Under the pieces are notes generated by a model. The model had not been told where the DNA came from. It saw only the letters and a program-made list of their open reading frames with translations, and made no database searches. DNA of 12,691 nt from Acetofilamentum sp. (GTDB taxonomy: Bacteria; Bacteroidota; Bacteroidia; Bacteroidales; JAFGUD01). Every line of letters begins with the position of its first letter. Within the stretch, counting starts at the first letter, position 1. Shown in pieces: positions 6,449 through 12,691 of this stretch. The translations under genes were made by a program, and so were the position numbers. Location of the stretch: the NCBI GenBank assembly GCA_020722645.1, contig DYKL01000067.1:1-12691 (forward strand), in the 5' to 3' direction.

Positions 6449-7984
6449 ATGATAAAAGGAATTATTAAAAAAGGTGAATACTTCGACAGTGTTACTTTGA
6501 TGATAGTATCAAAAGAAGTAAATAAAATTAACGGTGTTATTGACTCTTCGGTCGTAATGGGAACAAACGAAAACAAAGCAATTTTGAAAATGGCTGAATT
6601 GTTTTTAGATGATTTCATTTCCACTAATGATACAGATATGCTGATTGTAATCAACGCTGAAAATGAAGAATCATACAAAAATGCTCTTATTAAAGTAGAA
6701 GAACAATTAAAAGCTATCCGTAACAAAAAAGACGACTCTGTAGATTTTAATCCTAGAAGTTTCGATGGAGCAATAAAAGTAATGCCCGAAGCAAATCTTT
6801 CTTTGATTTCAGTTGCCGGAAAATATGCAGCAAAAGAAGCACAAAAAGCTTTGAATGCAGGATTACACGTTATGTTGTTTTCAGATAATGTTACTGTTGA
6901 AGACGAAATAAAACTAAAAAAACAGGCAGTTGAAAAAGGTCTTTTAATGATGGGACCAGACTGTGGAACGGCAATTATCAATGGTATCCCGTTAGCTTTT
7001 GCAAATGTAGTAAATCGTGGCAACATTGGGATTGTAGCTGCTTCTGGAACAGGGTTACAAGAAGTCAGCTCAATAATCACAAATCTTGGTGGCGGAATTT
7101 CGCAAGCTATTGGCACCGGCGGAAGAGATGTAAAAAAAGAAGTTGGTGGAACTATGTTCATCGAAGCTCTGAAAGCTTTGAATAAAGACGAAAAAACCGA
7201 AGTAATTGCTCTTGTCTCAAAGCCACCACATCCTGATGTTCTTGAAAAAATTGCTACAGAAATAAAAAAAATATCAAAACCTGTTGTAGCAATTTTTATT
7301 GGCGGAGATAAAGAAACTATTTCAAAATCGGGTGCTATTGCGGCTTCTAACCTTGAAGAATGTGCTGTTATTGCAAATGCTTTGGCTAAAAAACAAGATT
7401 ATTCAACGGCATTGCAATCATTAGAAGAAAGGAAAAATAAAAACAAAGAACATGCAAAAAATCTTGCAAATCAAAATAAATGTAAATACCTTCGAGGATT
7501 ATTCAGTGGTGGTACTTTATGCTACGAAGCCCAGCTTATTCTTAAAAATTCGATAGGTTTTGTTTACAGCAATACGCCTTTAAATAATGAATATAAATTA
7601 AAAGATTTGTGGAAAAGCACTGAAAACACAATAATTGATTTAGGTGATGATGATTTTACGGCAGGTCGCCCACATCCTATGATTGATTTTTCATTAAGAT
7701 GTAAAAGAATTGTTCAAGAAGCCCAAGACCCTGAAACAAAAGTAATTCTGCTTGATGTTGTTCTTGGATACGGCTCAAATCTTGCTCCTGATGACGAGCT
7801 TGTGCCTTATTTCAAAAAAGCTAAAGAGATAAATCCGAATGTTGCAATTATATGTTCAATCACAGGAACTGACAAAGACCCGCAAAACCGAGCAAAAGTT
7901 AAACAAGCTCTTGAAAATGCCGGTGCAATTGTAATGAACACAAACGTAGAAGCAAGCGAACTCGCATTGCAAGTAATCAAGTAA
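6449..7984 (+). CDS. allF: FdrA family protein, oxamate carbamoyltransferase subunit AllF-like
   Basis: A 511-residue FdrA protein, built like a fusion of succinyl-CoA synthetase alpha- and beta-type domains, though the E. coli member serves as an oxamate carbamoyltransferase subunit. After an N-terminal segment (1-100), the CoA-ligase-like part carries GPDCGT (169-174), the glycine-rich GIVAASGTGLQEV (194-206) and IGTGGRD (221-227), close to SucD wording. A Lys/Asn-rich linker (about 315-345) leads to the second half, with GLFSGGTLC (350-358), DLGDDDFTAGRPHPMID (397-413) and SITGTDKDPQ (470-479). His409 in RPHPMID lies in a strongly conserved spot; whether it is phosphorylated, as in SucD, is not known to me. 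No signal peptide or membrane segment is seen. The protein lies between the DUF2877 and DUF1116 genes, its usual companions. FdrA homologues also occur outside allantoin pathways, so the substrate is an inference. Confidence 0.9.
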   Translation: MIKGIIKKGEYFDSVTLMIVSKEVNKINGVIDSSVVMGTNENKAILKMAELFLDDFISTNDTDMLIVINAENEESYKNALIKVEEQLKAIRNKKDDSVDFNPRSFDGAIKVMPEANLSLISVAGKYAAKEAQKALNAGLHVMLFSDNVTVEDEIKLKKQAVEKGLLMMGPDCGTAIINGIPLAFANVVNRGNIGIVAASGTGLQEVSSIITNLGGGISQAIGTGGRDVKKEVGGTMFIEALKALNKDEKTEVIALVSKPPHPDVLEKIATEIKKISKPVVAIFIGGDKETISKSGAIAASNLEECAVIANALAKKQDYSTALQSLEERKNKNKEHAKNLANQNKCKYLRGLFSGGTLCYEAQLILKNSIGFVYSNTPLNNEYKLKDLWKSTENTIIDLGDDDFTAGRPHPMIDFSLRCKRIVQEAQDPETKVILLDVVLGYGSNLAPDDELVPYFKKAKEINPNVAIICSITGTDKDPQNRAKVKQALENAGAIVMNTNVEASELALQVIK

Positions 7985-8010
7985 ATAGTTGTTTTTATAA
8001 GTTAACCGGA

Positions 8011-8041
8011 AAACTCAATAACTCGACAACTTTATAAACTA
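8011..8041 (+). repeat. Spacer block pair shared with the preceding intergenic gap (copy 2)
   Basis: AAACTCAATAA (8011-8021) and AACTTTATAAACTA (8028-8041) repeat the two blocks of the previous spacer with one base change each, but 6 rather than 15 bases apart. Here an 8-base period is easy to see: AACTCAAT, AACTCGAC, AACTTTAT, then AAACTATAT. The blocks end 15 bases before the ATG of the DUF1116 gene. Confidence 0.5.
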
Positions 8042-8056
8042 TATAAACATAATAAT

Positions 8057-9463
8057 ATGAGTATAAACGAATTATTCAACAAAAACCTCAAAGTAATAAA
8101 CACAGGAATAGGTTCTTTTAAAGAAAACCTTGAAAATGCAGGTGCAGAAGCAGTACAAGTTGATTGGAAGCCACCTGTTGATATTGACCCTAAGGTAATG
8201 GAAATCATCAATTCACAAAAAGAGATTATTGATGAAGCAAACAAAAAAGCACTACAAATTGTGCTCAATGGAAAACCTGTTCTAATTGGTATGGACATAG
8301 CAAAAAATGTTATTCCTGGTATGAAACAAAATTTAATCCTGCATTCAGGACCACCAATTTCATGGGACAGAATGAGCGGACCAACTCGCGGAGCAATTAT
8401 TGGTGCTTTAATCTACGAAGGAATGGCAAAAAACCCCGAAGAAGCAGAAAAACTTGCTGCCTCGGGACAAATCGAATATGCTCCCTGCCACGAACATTCA
8501 ACTGTGGGACCTATGGCAGGTATTGTTTCAGCATCTATGCCTGTTTTCATAATTAAAAACGAAGAATATGGCAATTTTGCGTATTGCACTCAAAATGAAG
8601 GGCTTGGAAAGGTTTTGCGTTATGGTGCTTTTAGCGATGAAGTTATCGAACGCCTTAAATGGATGGAAAAAATTATGTATCCTATCCTGAAAAATGCAAT
8701 TGAAAGTGCAGGAAAAATAGATTTGAAAAATATTATAGCACAAGCATTGCACATGGGAGATGAGTTACACAACAGAAACAGAGCCGGAAACTCATTATTT
8801 TACAGGGCAATAACTCCACATATTATAAAAACTGCCGAAAACAGAGAAAATATGGCAAAAGTGCTTGATTTTATTAACGGTAACGACCATTTCTTTTTAA
8901 ATTTATCAATGCCTGCAGCAAAAGCTACATTAGATGCGGCAATGAACATTCCTAACAGCTCAATGGTTATAGCATTGTCCCGAAATGGAACAGATTTCGG
9001 TATAAGACTTGCAGGAACAGGCGAAAAATGGTTTGTTGGTGCGGCTCTTGTGCCTGATGCTCTTTACTTCCCGGGATTTACAAAAGATGATGCAAATCCC
9101 GACATCGGAGACAGTGCAATCACAGAAACAGTTGGTCTTGGAGGTTTTGCAATTGCATCATCTCCCGCAATTGTTCAATTTGTAGGTGGTTCAGCAAAAG
9201 ATGCTGTTAATTATACTCTTGCAATGTACGAAATTTCAATTGGTGAAAATAATATTTATCAAATTCCTTATCTTAATTTTAGGGGAACTCCTACGGGAAT
9301 AGATGTTAGAAAGGTAATTGAAAAAAATCTGACACCTTTTATAGATACAGGAGTAGCACATAAAAAACCAGGCATCGGACAAGTAGGAGCAGGTGTTTTG
9401 TCTGCACCTATCGAACCTTTCAAAAAAGCATACGAAGGATTAGCTGATGCACTGTTAAAATAG
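8057..9463 (+). CDS. allG: DUF1116 protein, oxamate carbamoyltransferase subunit AllG-like
   Basis: A 468-residue DUF1116 protein, the family of E. coli AllG (YlbE), the third oxamate carbamoyltransferase subunit. An N-terminal segment with VINTG (13-17) and QVDWKPP (34-40) precedes the core. The core shows GKPVLIGM (72-79), HSGPPISWDRMSGPTRGA (96-113) and APCHEHSTVGPMAG (142-155). The last has a Cys-His-Glu-His cluster that could bind a metal or shape an active site (inference). The C-terminal half is rich in Gly and Ala, with a further conserved stretch around NLSMPAAKATLDAAM and RNGTDFG. The protein is cytoplasmic by sequence. It is the last gene of the run, 72 bases after allF; the next gene, 75 bases on, encodes an exported protein of a different type. 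Family membership is clear; the reaction rests on E. coli and on the presence of all three subunits. Confidence 0.9.
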   Translation: MSINELFNKNLKVINTGIGSFKENLENAGAEAVQVDWKPPVDIDPKVMEIINSQKEIIDEANKKALQIVLNGKPVLIGMDIAKNVIPGMKQNLILHSGPPISWDRMSGPTRGAIIGALIYEGMAKNPEEAEKLAASGQIEYAPCHEHSTVGPMAGIVSASMPVFIIKNEEYGNFAYCTQNEGLGKVLRYGAFSDEVIERLKWMEKIMYPILKNAIESAGKIDLKNIIAQALHMGDELHNRNRAGNSLFYRAITPHIIKTAENRENMAKVLDFINGNDHFFLNLSMPAAKATLDAAMNIPNSSMVIALSRNGTDFGIRLAGTGEKWFVGAALVPDALYFPGFTKDDANPDIGDSAITETVGLGGFAIASSPAIVQFVGGSAKDAVNYTLAMYEISIGENNIYQIPYLNFRGTPTGIDVRKVIEKNLTPFIDTGVAHKKPGIGQVGAGVLSAPIEPFKKAYEGLADALLK

Positions 9464-9490
9464 ATTATTTTAACAAATTCAGACTATACT

Positions 9491-9515
9491 TTGAAAAAAT
9501 ATTGACGTATTTTTG
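9491..9515 (+). promoter_or_regulatory. Candidate promoter for the secreted amidotransferase-like gene
   Basis: TATTTTTG (9508-9515) matches TAnnTTTG exactly and lies 23 bases before the ATG. A TTG at 9491-9493 is only 14 bases upstream of it, shorter than the usual 17-23, so the -33 assignment is doubtful. It suggests the gene can be transcribed apart from the allHFG-like run; no terminator is visible between 9464 and 9490. Confidence 0.4.
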
Positions 9516-9538
9516 TAAAAATATTAAAAATCTGACTA

Positions 9539-10795
9539 ATGAATAAGTTTTTTTTGTCGTTTCTGTTGCTATTTATCTCTCTCAAAATATTTGCATCAGG
9601 TATTTTAGTTCCTATGGACGAGAAACAATCAAATCATCTGAAAGCTTACGGAGCAACTTATTGGGTTTTGGAAAACGGTTTGTCTTGCGATTGGCTTTTG
9701 AATTATCGTGGTGGTAGTTTTTTACTGCCGGCAAGACCTGAAATACAAGAAAAATGTATAGTTATGGGTGTATCTTTTGAAATTCTTACTGATGCTGAAA
9801 TCAACACTATTTATTCCTACATTGCAAAGCCTGAAATCAATATGGAGAAAATTAAGTTGGAAAAAGCCCCAAGAATAGCTGTTTATGCCCCAAAAACTTA
9901 TTTGCCGTGGGACGATGCAGTTATGCTGGTGCTTACCTACGCCGAAATTCCATATACAGTTATTTATGATGAAGAAATTTTGATGGGAGAGCTTAATAAC
10001 TACGATTGGCTGCATTTGCATCACGAAGATTTTACAGGTCAGTATGGTCGCTTTTGGGGTTCGTATCATAATGCTACTTGGTATATCAATCAAGTTGCAG
10101 AATCAGAAGCAATGGCTCATAAACTTGGATATGCAAAAGTCTCACAGTTAAAACTTGCAGTTGCTCTGGCTATTAAACAGTACATTTTTAACGGAGGTTT
10201 TTTATTTGCAATGTGTTCCGGCACAGATTCCTATGATGTTGCTTTGGCAGCCGAAGGTGTTGATATTTGTCATCCTATGTTTGACGGAGATCCTATTGAC
10301 CCTGATGCTCAAAGTAAACTTGATTATTCAAAAACTCTGGCATTTGAAAATTTCAAAATCAGCACAAATCCCTATGAATACGAATTTTCTGATATTGATG
10401 TTACTAACTACAGAAGAATAGAAGAGCAAGATGATTTTTTTACATTGTTTGAGTTTTCGGCAAAATGGGACCCTGTTCCAACAATGCTTACTCAGAATCA
10501 TACAAAAATAATAAAAGGATTTATGGGGCAAACAACTGCATATAACCGTGATTTGATAAAACCAAGCGTTATTATAATGGGAGAATTTAAAAATGCAAAC
10601 GAAGCAAGATATATTCACGGAGAGTATGGGCAAGGAACCTGGACATTTTATGGTGGACACGACCCAGAAGATTATCGACATTTAGTTGGTGACCCAGCCA
10701 CCGAGCTTGAAATTTTTACTCACTCAGCAGGGTACAGGTTAATATTAAATAATGTTTTATTTCCTGCGGCTGAAAAGAAAAAGCGTAAAACCTGA
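9539..10795 (+). CDS. Secreted class I glutamine amidotransferase-like protein (often mislabelled asparagine synthetase B)
   Basis: A 418-residue predicted exported protein. Residues 1-20 form a signal peptide (Lys3, Phe/Leu-rich core, IFAS before Gly21). The mature part has conserved LNYRGGSFLLP (54-64), then a Rossmann-like class I amidotransferase or ThuA-like region: LHLHHEDFTGQYG (158-170), GGFLFAMCSGTDS (219-231) with Cys226 in a nucleophile-elbow-like setting, and HGEYGQGTWTFYGGHDPEDY (360-379) with His374 where such folds place the catalytic His. A basic KKKRK tail ends the protein. From memory, close relatives in Bacteroidota genomes carry the name asparagine synthetase B. This protein lacks both AsnB hallmarks, an N-terminal Cys2 after Met removal and an ATP-pyrophosphatase domain, and it is exported, so that name is not supported. 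The true substrate is unknown. It is convergent with lepB across a shared terminator. Confidence 0.85.
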   Translation: MNKFFLSFLLLFISLKIFASGILVPMDEKQSNHLKAYGATYWVLENGLSCDWLLNYRGGSFLLPARPEIQEKCIVMGVSFEILTDAEINTIYSYIAKPEINMEKIKLEKAPRIAVYAPKTYLPWDDAVMLVLTYAEIPYTVIYDEEILMGELNNYDWLHLHHEDFTGQYGRFWGSYHNATWYINQVAESEAMAHKLGYAKVSQLKLAVALAIKQYIFNGGFLFAMCSGTDSYDVALAAEGVDICHPMFDGDPIDPDAQSKLDYSKTLAFENFKISTNPYEYEFSDIDVTNYRRIEEQDDFFTLFEFSAKWDPVPTMLTQNHTKIIKGFMGQTTAYNRDLIKPSVIIMGEFKNANEARYIHGEYGQGTWTFYGGHDPEDYRHLVGDPATELEIFTHSAGYRLILNNVLFPAAEKKKRKT

Positions 10796-10813
10796 AGTGC
10801 AGATAAAGAAACG

Positions 10814-10852
10814 AAAAAAAACAGCCCCGAAAAATAAAGGGGCTGTTTTTTT
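10814..10852. terminator. Bidirectional intrinsic terminator between convergent genes
   Basis: ACAGCCCC (10821-10828) pairs perfectly with GGGGCTGT (10839-10846) around a 10-base A-rich loop. Seven A precede and six more T follow the stem, so each strand has a U tract after the hairpin. It ends the plus-strand amidotransferase-like gene and the minus-strand lepB, whose stop codon (10851-10853) overlaps the T run. Confidence 0.9.
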
Positions 10853-12512
10853 ATAAACTTCTGGTCAATTTAAAAAATCTGTCCCATCTTATTTTTGAAA
10901 GGAATTTTTTGTCTTTATCAAGCGATAGCCAAATTATAACTGGTGTTCCAACTATATGGTCTTCCGGAACAAGCCCCCAAAATCTTGAATCTGCTGAATT
11001 ATGACGGTTATCACCCATCATAAAAAAGTAATCTTGCTTGAATGTGTAAGTATTTGTTTGTGTACCGTTAATAAATATCAAACCATCTTTTACTTTTAAA
11101 TCATTGTTTTCATATACATTGATTGCTCTTTCGTATAATGGTAAATTTTCGATTGTTAAATCCAATGATTCACCGGCTTTAGGTATCCAAAAAGGTCCAA
11201 AATTATCTTCATTCCAAGCGTAAGTATCTGTTTGTGCTAATTTTAAATAATTTACCACATTAAATAAAAGTAGAGAATCATCGGAATTTTCAACAAGCAA
11301 ACTTACAAAATCTTCAGTTGTACTGTAATTTTTCCCAACTCTTTCATTTAGAGCAGTAAATAATTTTTCGTCAAAAGTTTGAGCATATTTTAATAATGTG
11401 TCATTTACAACGTATTTTATAGGAGTATGAGGGAAGATATAAGATTCTTTGTATGCTTTAGGTTTTATAATTTTTTTAATAAATAAAATGTTGGGCAAAG
11501 TTTTAAGTTGTTCGTAACTTCTTTTAGTCAAAGGTAAAATAATCATATTTGTTAAATCGTAAGCAGATAATTCCGGCATATAAATCAGCAAATTAGGATC
11601 GTAGTATCGCGATTGGCTTTGGTCTTCTTGTGAAATCCCAAGATTTTCGTAAATTCTTGGATTTAAAGGTGTACCGTCAGTAACAATTGCATATTTATAT
11701 TGCATTTCATCAAAATATTTCTGTGCCTTGCCGTTTATGTAAACCACTCCGTCAATAACTTCAATTATGTCGCCTGCAATAGCAACACATCTTTTAACGT
11801 AGTTATCTTTTTTATCAATAGGTCTGACTAAAATTTTGCCGAAAACACCTTTTTGAGTCAGTCCATTATAAGGGCTAACAATTTCGTCTTTGAAGACAGC
11901 ATCTTTACCAAATTGTCTGCATAATTCGTAATAACTTTGAGCCTGCATATTTGCGGCAACCGTATCACCTACCGGAAAATTAAAAACAACAATATCATCA
12001 TTTTTTATTTCTGTAAGACCTGCAAGTCTTTTATATGGCATTTGAATCCAGTCTAAAAAAGCGGGAGTATATTTAGTGAGCGGTAAAGTATGGTGAGTAA
12101 AAGGTACAGCAAGAGGAGTAATAGGCATTCTTGGTCCGTAGTGATACTTACTAACAAAAAGATAATCGCCAACTTTAAGAGTTTTTTCCATCGAAGATGT
12201 AGGTATAGTGTATGCTTCAAGAAGCAAAGTTCTTATTATCAAAGCAGCGACACCGGCGAAAATTATTGCATCAACCCATTCTATAAGTTTAGTTTTAAGA
12301 GCATCTCTTTTTTTCCAGAATGTCCAGTTTACTTTTTTAGTAATAAAATAATCAAAAATAATCCCAAAAATTAGTATTAACCATAAGTTTTGTGTCCAAA
12401 TAATTAATAAAAGCAATAAAAATGAATATATTCCAAAATTAAAATATTTGTTTTTCAGAAATTTTTTGAATTTTGATAGTTCTTTTTCAGGCTTTTTGTC
12501 TTCTTTTTTCAT
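10851..12512 (-). CDS. lepB: Signal peptidase I, Bacteroidota type with large central insertion
   Basis: A 553-residue inner-membrane serine protease that cleaves signal peptides from exported proteins on the periplasmic side. After a Lys-rich N terminus, hydrophobic segments lie at about 27-56 (probably two) and 81-98. The catalytic serine is Ser107 in TIPTSSMEKTL (102-112), and the catalytic lysine is Lys240 in NYVKRCVAIAGD (237-248). GDNRHNSADSRFWG (500-513) is the conserved C-terminal box. Most E. coli or Bacillus enzymes are far shorter. Here about 215 residues separate DGVVYINGK (254-262) from a similar DGLIFINGT (476-484), a layout typical of Bacteroidota LepB; this copy seems slightly long even for the phylum. 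The hydrophobic C terminus of some family members is absent. The start is supported by the upstream -7 box at 12545-12552. It stands alone between two terminators and so is probably monocistronic. Confidence 0.95.
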   Translation of the reverse strand: MKKEDKKPEKELSKFKKFLKNKYFNFGIYSFLLLLLIIWTQNLWLILIFGIIFDYFITKKVNWTFWKKRDALKTKLIEWVDAIIFAGVAALIIRTLLLEAYTIPTSSMEKTLKVGDYLFVSKYHYGPRMPITPLAVPFTHHTLPLTKYTPAFLDWIQMPYKRLAGLTEIKNDDIVVFNFPVGDTVAANMQAQSYYELCRQFGKDAVFKDEIVSPYNGLTQKGVFGKILVRPIDKKDNYVKRCVAIAGDIIEVIDGVVYINGKAQKYFDEMQYKYAIVTDGTPLNPRIYENLGISQEDQSQSRYYDPNLLIYMPELSAYDLTNMIILPLTKRSYEQLKTLPNILFIKKIIKPKAYKESYIFPHTPIKYVVNDTLLKYAQTFDEKLFTALNERVGKNYSTTEDFVSLLVENSDDSLLLFNVVNYLKLAQTDTYAWNEDNFGPFWIPKAGESLDLTIENLPLYERAINVYENNDLKVKDGLIFINGTQTNTYTFKQDYFFMMGDNRHNSADSRFWGLVPEDHIVGTPVIIWLSLDKDKKFLSKIRWDRFFKLTRSL

Positions 12513-12544
12513 AAAAATTTATTATGGTAATTAAAAAAATTTTC

Positions 12545-12552
12545 CAAATATA
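12545..12552 (-). promoter_or_regulatory. Candidate -7 box for lepB
   Basis: On minus this reads TATATTTG, an exact TAnnTTTG match, 32 bases upstream of the lepB start, giving a leader of about 26 bases. No -33 TTG is seen at the normal distance. It lies between the lepB start and the upstream terminator, as expected for a separate transcription unit. Confidence 0.45.
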
Positions 12553-12611
12553 TTTATTTAATTGTAAATCTCGATATTAAATTTACTTAAACTTGATTTA
12601 TGTTTTTGAAT

Positions 12612-12636
12612 AAAAAAAAGTCCGAAAATTTCGGAC
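12612..12636 (-). terminator. Intrinsic terminator of a gene beyond the right edge
   Basis: GTCCGAA (12620-12626) pairs with TTCGGAC (12630-12636) around a 3-base loop. On minus the stem is followed directly by eight T (12612-12619), a standard rho-independent terminator. It should end a minus-strand gene to the right of the window and insulate lepB from it. Confidence 0.8.
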
Positions 12637-12673
12637 CTCTCTATTCCGCAATATTAAGATGCTGATATAAATA

Positions 12674-12688
12674 TAGTCCGTAGGACTA
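12674..12688. repeat. Perfect 6-bp palindromic hairpin at the window edge
   Basis: TAGTCC (12674-12679) and GGACTA (12683-12688) flank GTA. It shares AGTCCG with the neighbouring terminator hairpin (12619-12624 and 12675-12680). It may be part of a longer repeat or of the 3' end of a gene cut by the window: on minus, one frame stays open from the edge to a TAA at 12654-12656, about 12 codons, too short to call. Confidence 0.5.
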
Positions 12689-12691
12689 AAA

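Noticed and set aside
6433..7161. A 242-codon open frame on minus opposite the FdrA-like gene
   Set aside because: It lies wholly antisense to a well-supported FdrA coding region, has Ser/Phe/Ile-rich wording typical of a reverse-complement shadow, and no family motif.
2347..12601. TTGATTTAT or its complement recurring in several intergenic gaps (2347, 2374, 4479, 12593)
   Set aside because: A 9-mer of this composition is expected about once by chance here, and another copy lies inside the acyl-CoA ligase gene (near 4266), so it is not specific to gaps.
12612..12691. T-box or other riboswitch upstream of lepB
   Set aside because: The hairpin with its U tract lies upstream of the lepB promoter candidate and no T-box or riboswitch consensus is visible. 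It reads as the terminator of the preceding gene.

Overview
The window looks like chromosomal DNA from an AT-rich member of the Bacteroidota. Three things support this. The signal peptidase I at the right end has the long central insertion and box wording typical of Bacteroidota LepB. A secreted protein of a family that in Bacteroidota is often (wrongly) labelled asparagine synthetase B is present. Several gene starts are preceded by matches to the Bacteroidota -7 promoter box TAnnTTTG, and clear Shine-Dalgarno sequences are absent. No rRNA, tRNA, CRISPR array, complete insertion sequence or phage module is visible.

Left part (1-5528): all genes are on the minus strand. They are a histidine-phosphatase-superfamily enzyme, a protein with an N-terminal SEC-C zinc motif and a long unrecognised helical region, a long-chain acyl-CoA synthetase, and a secreted alpha/beta hydrolase of the HSL type. 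The 406-base gap between the SEC-C gene and the acyl-CoA synthetase holds a 128-base MITE-like element. It has 11-base terminal inverted repeats, a 5-base target duplication (TATTT) and two internal 10-bp hairpins. Next to it is a second set of overlapping inverted repeats.

Middle (5510-9463): a divergent promoter region only 38 bases long separates the hydrolase from a three-gene plus-strand run: DUF2877, FdrA and DUF1116. These correspond to the three subunits of the E. coli oxamate carbamoyltransferase (AllH, AllF, AllG; formerly YlbF, FdrA, YlbE), here in the order H-F-G. No carbamate kinase and no other allantoin, ureidoglycolate or purine catabolism gene is present, so the physiological substrate is open. 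The two spacers inside this run share a pair of sequence blocks not explained by coding.

Right part (9464-12691): the secreted amidotransferase-like protein is on plus and lepB is on minus. The two converge on a strong bidirectional intrinsic terminator. lepB has its own candidate promoter, and to its right lies a minus-strand terminator that ends a gene outside the window. A short palindrome sits at the extreme edge.

The most notable content is the stand-alone, reordered AllHFG set and the small MITE-like element. I see no convincing evidence of a wholly new system.
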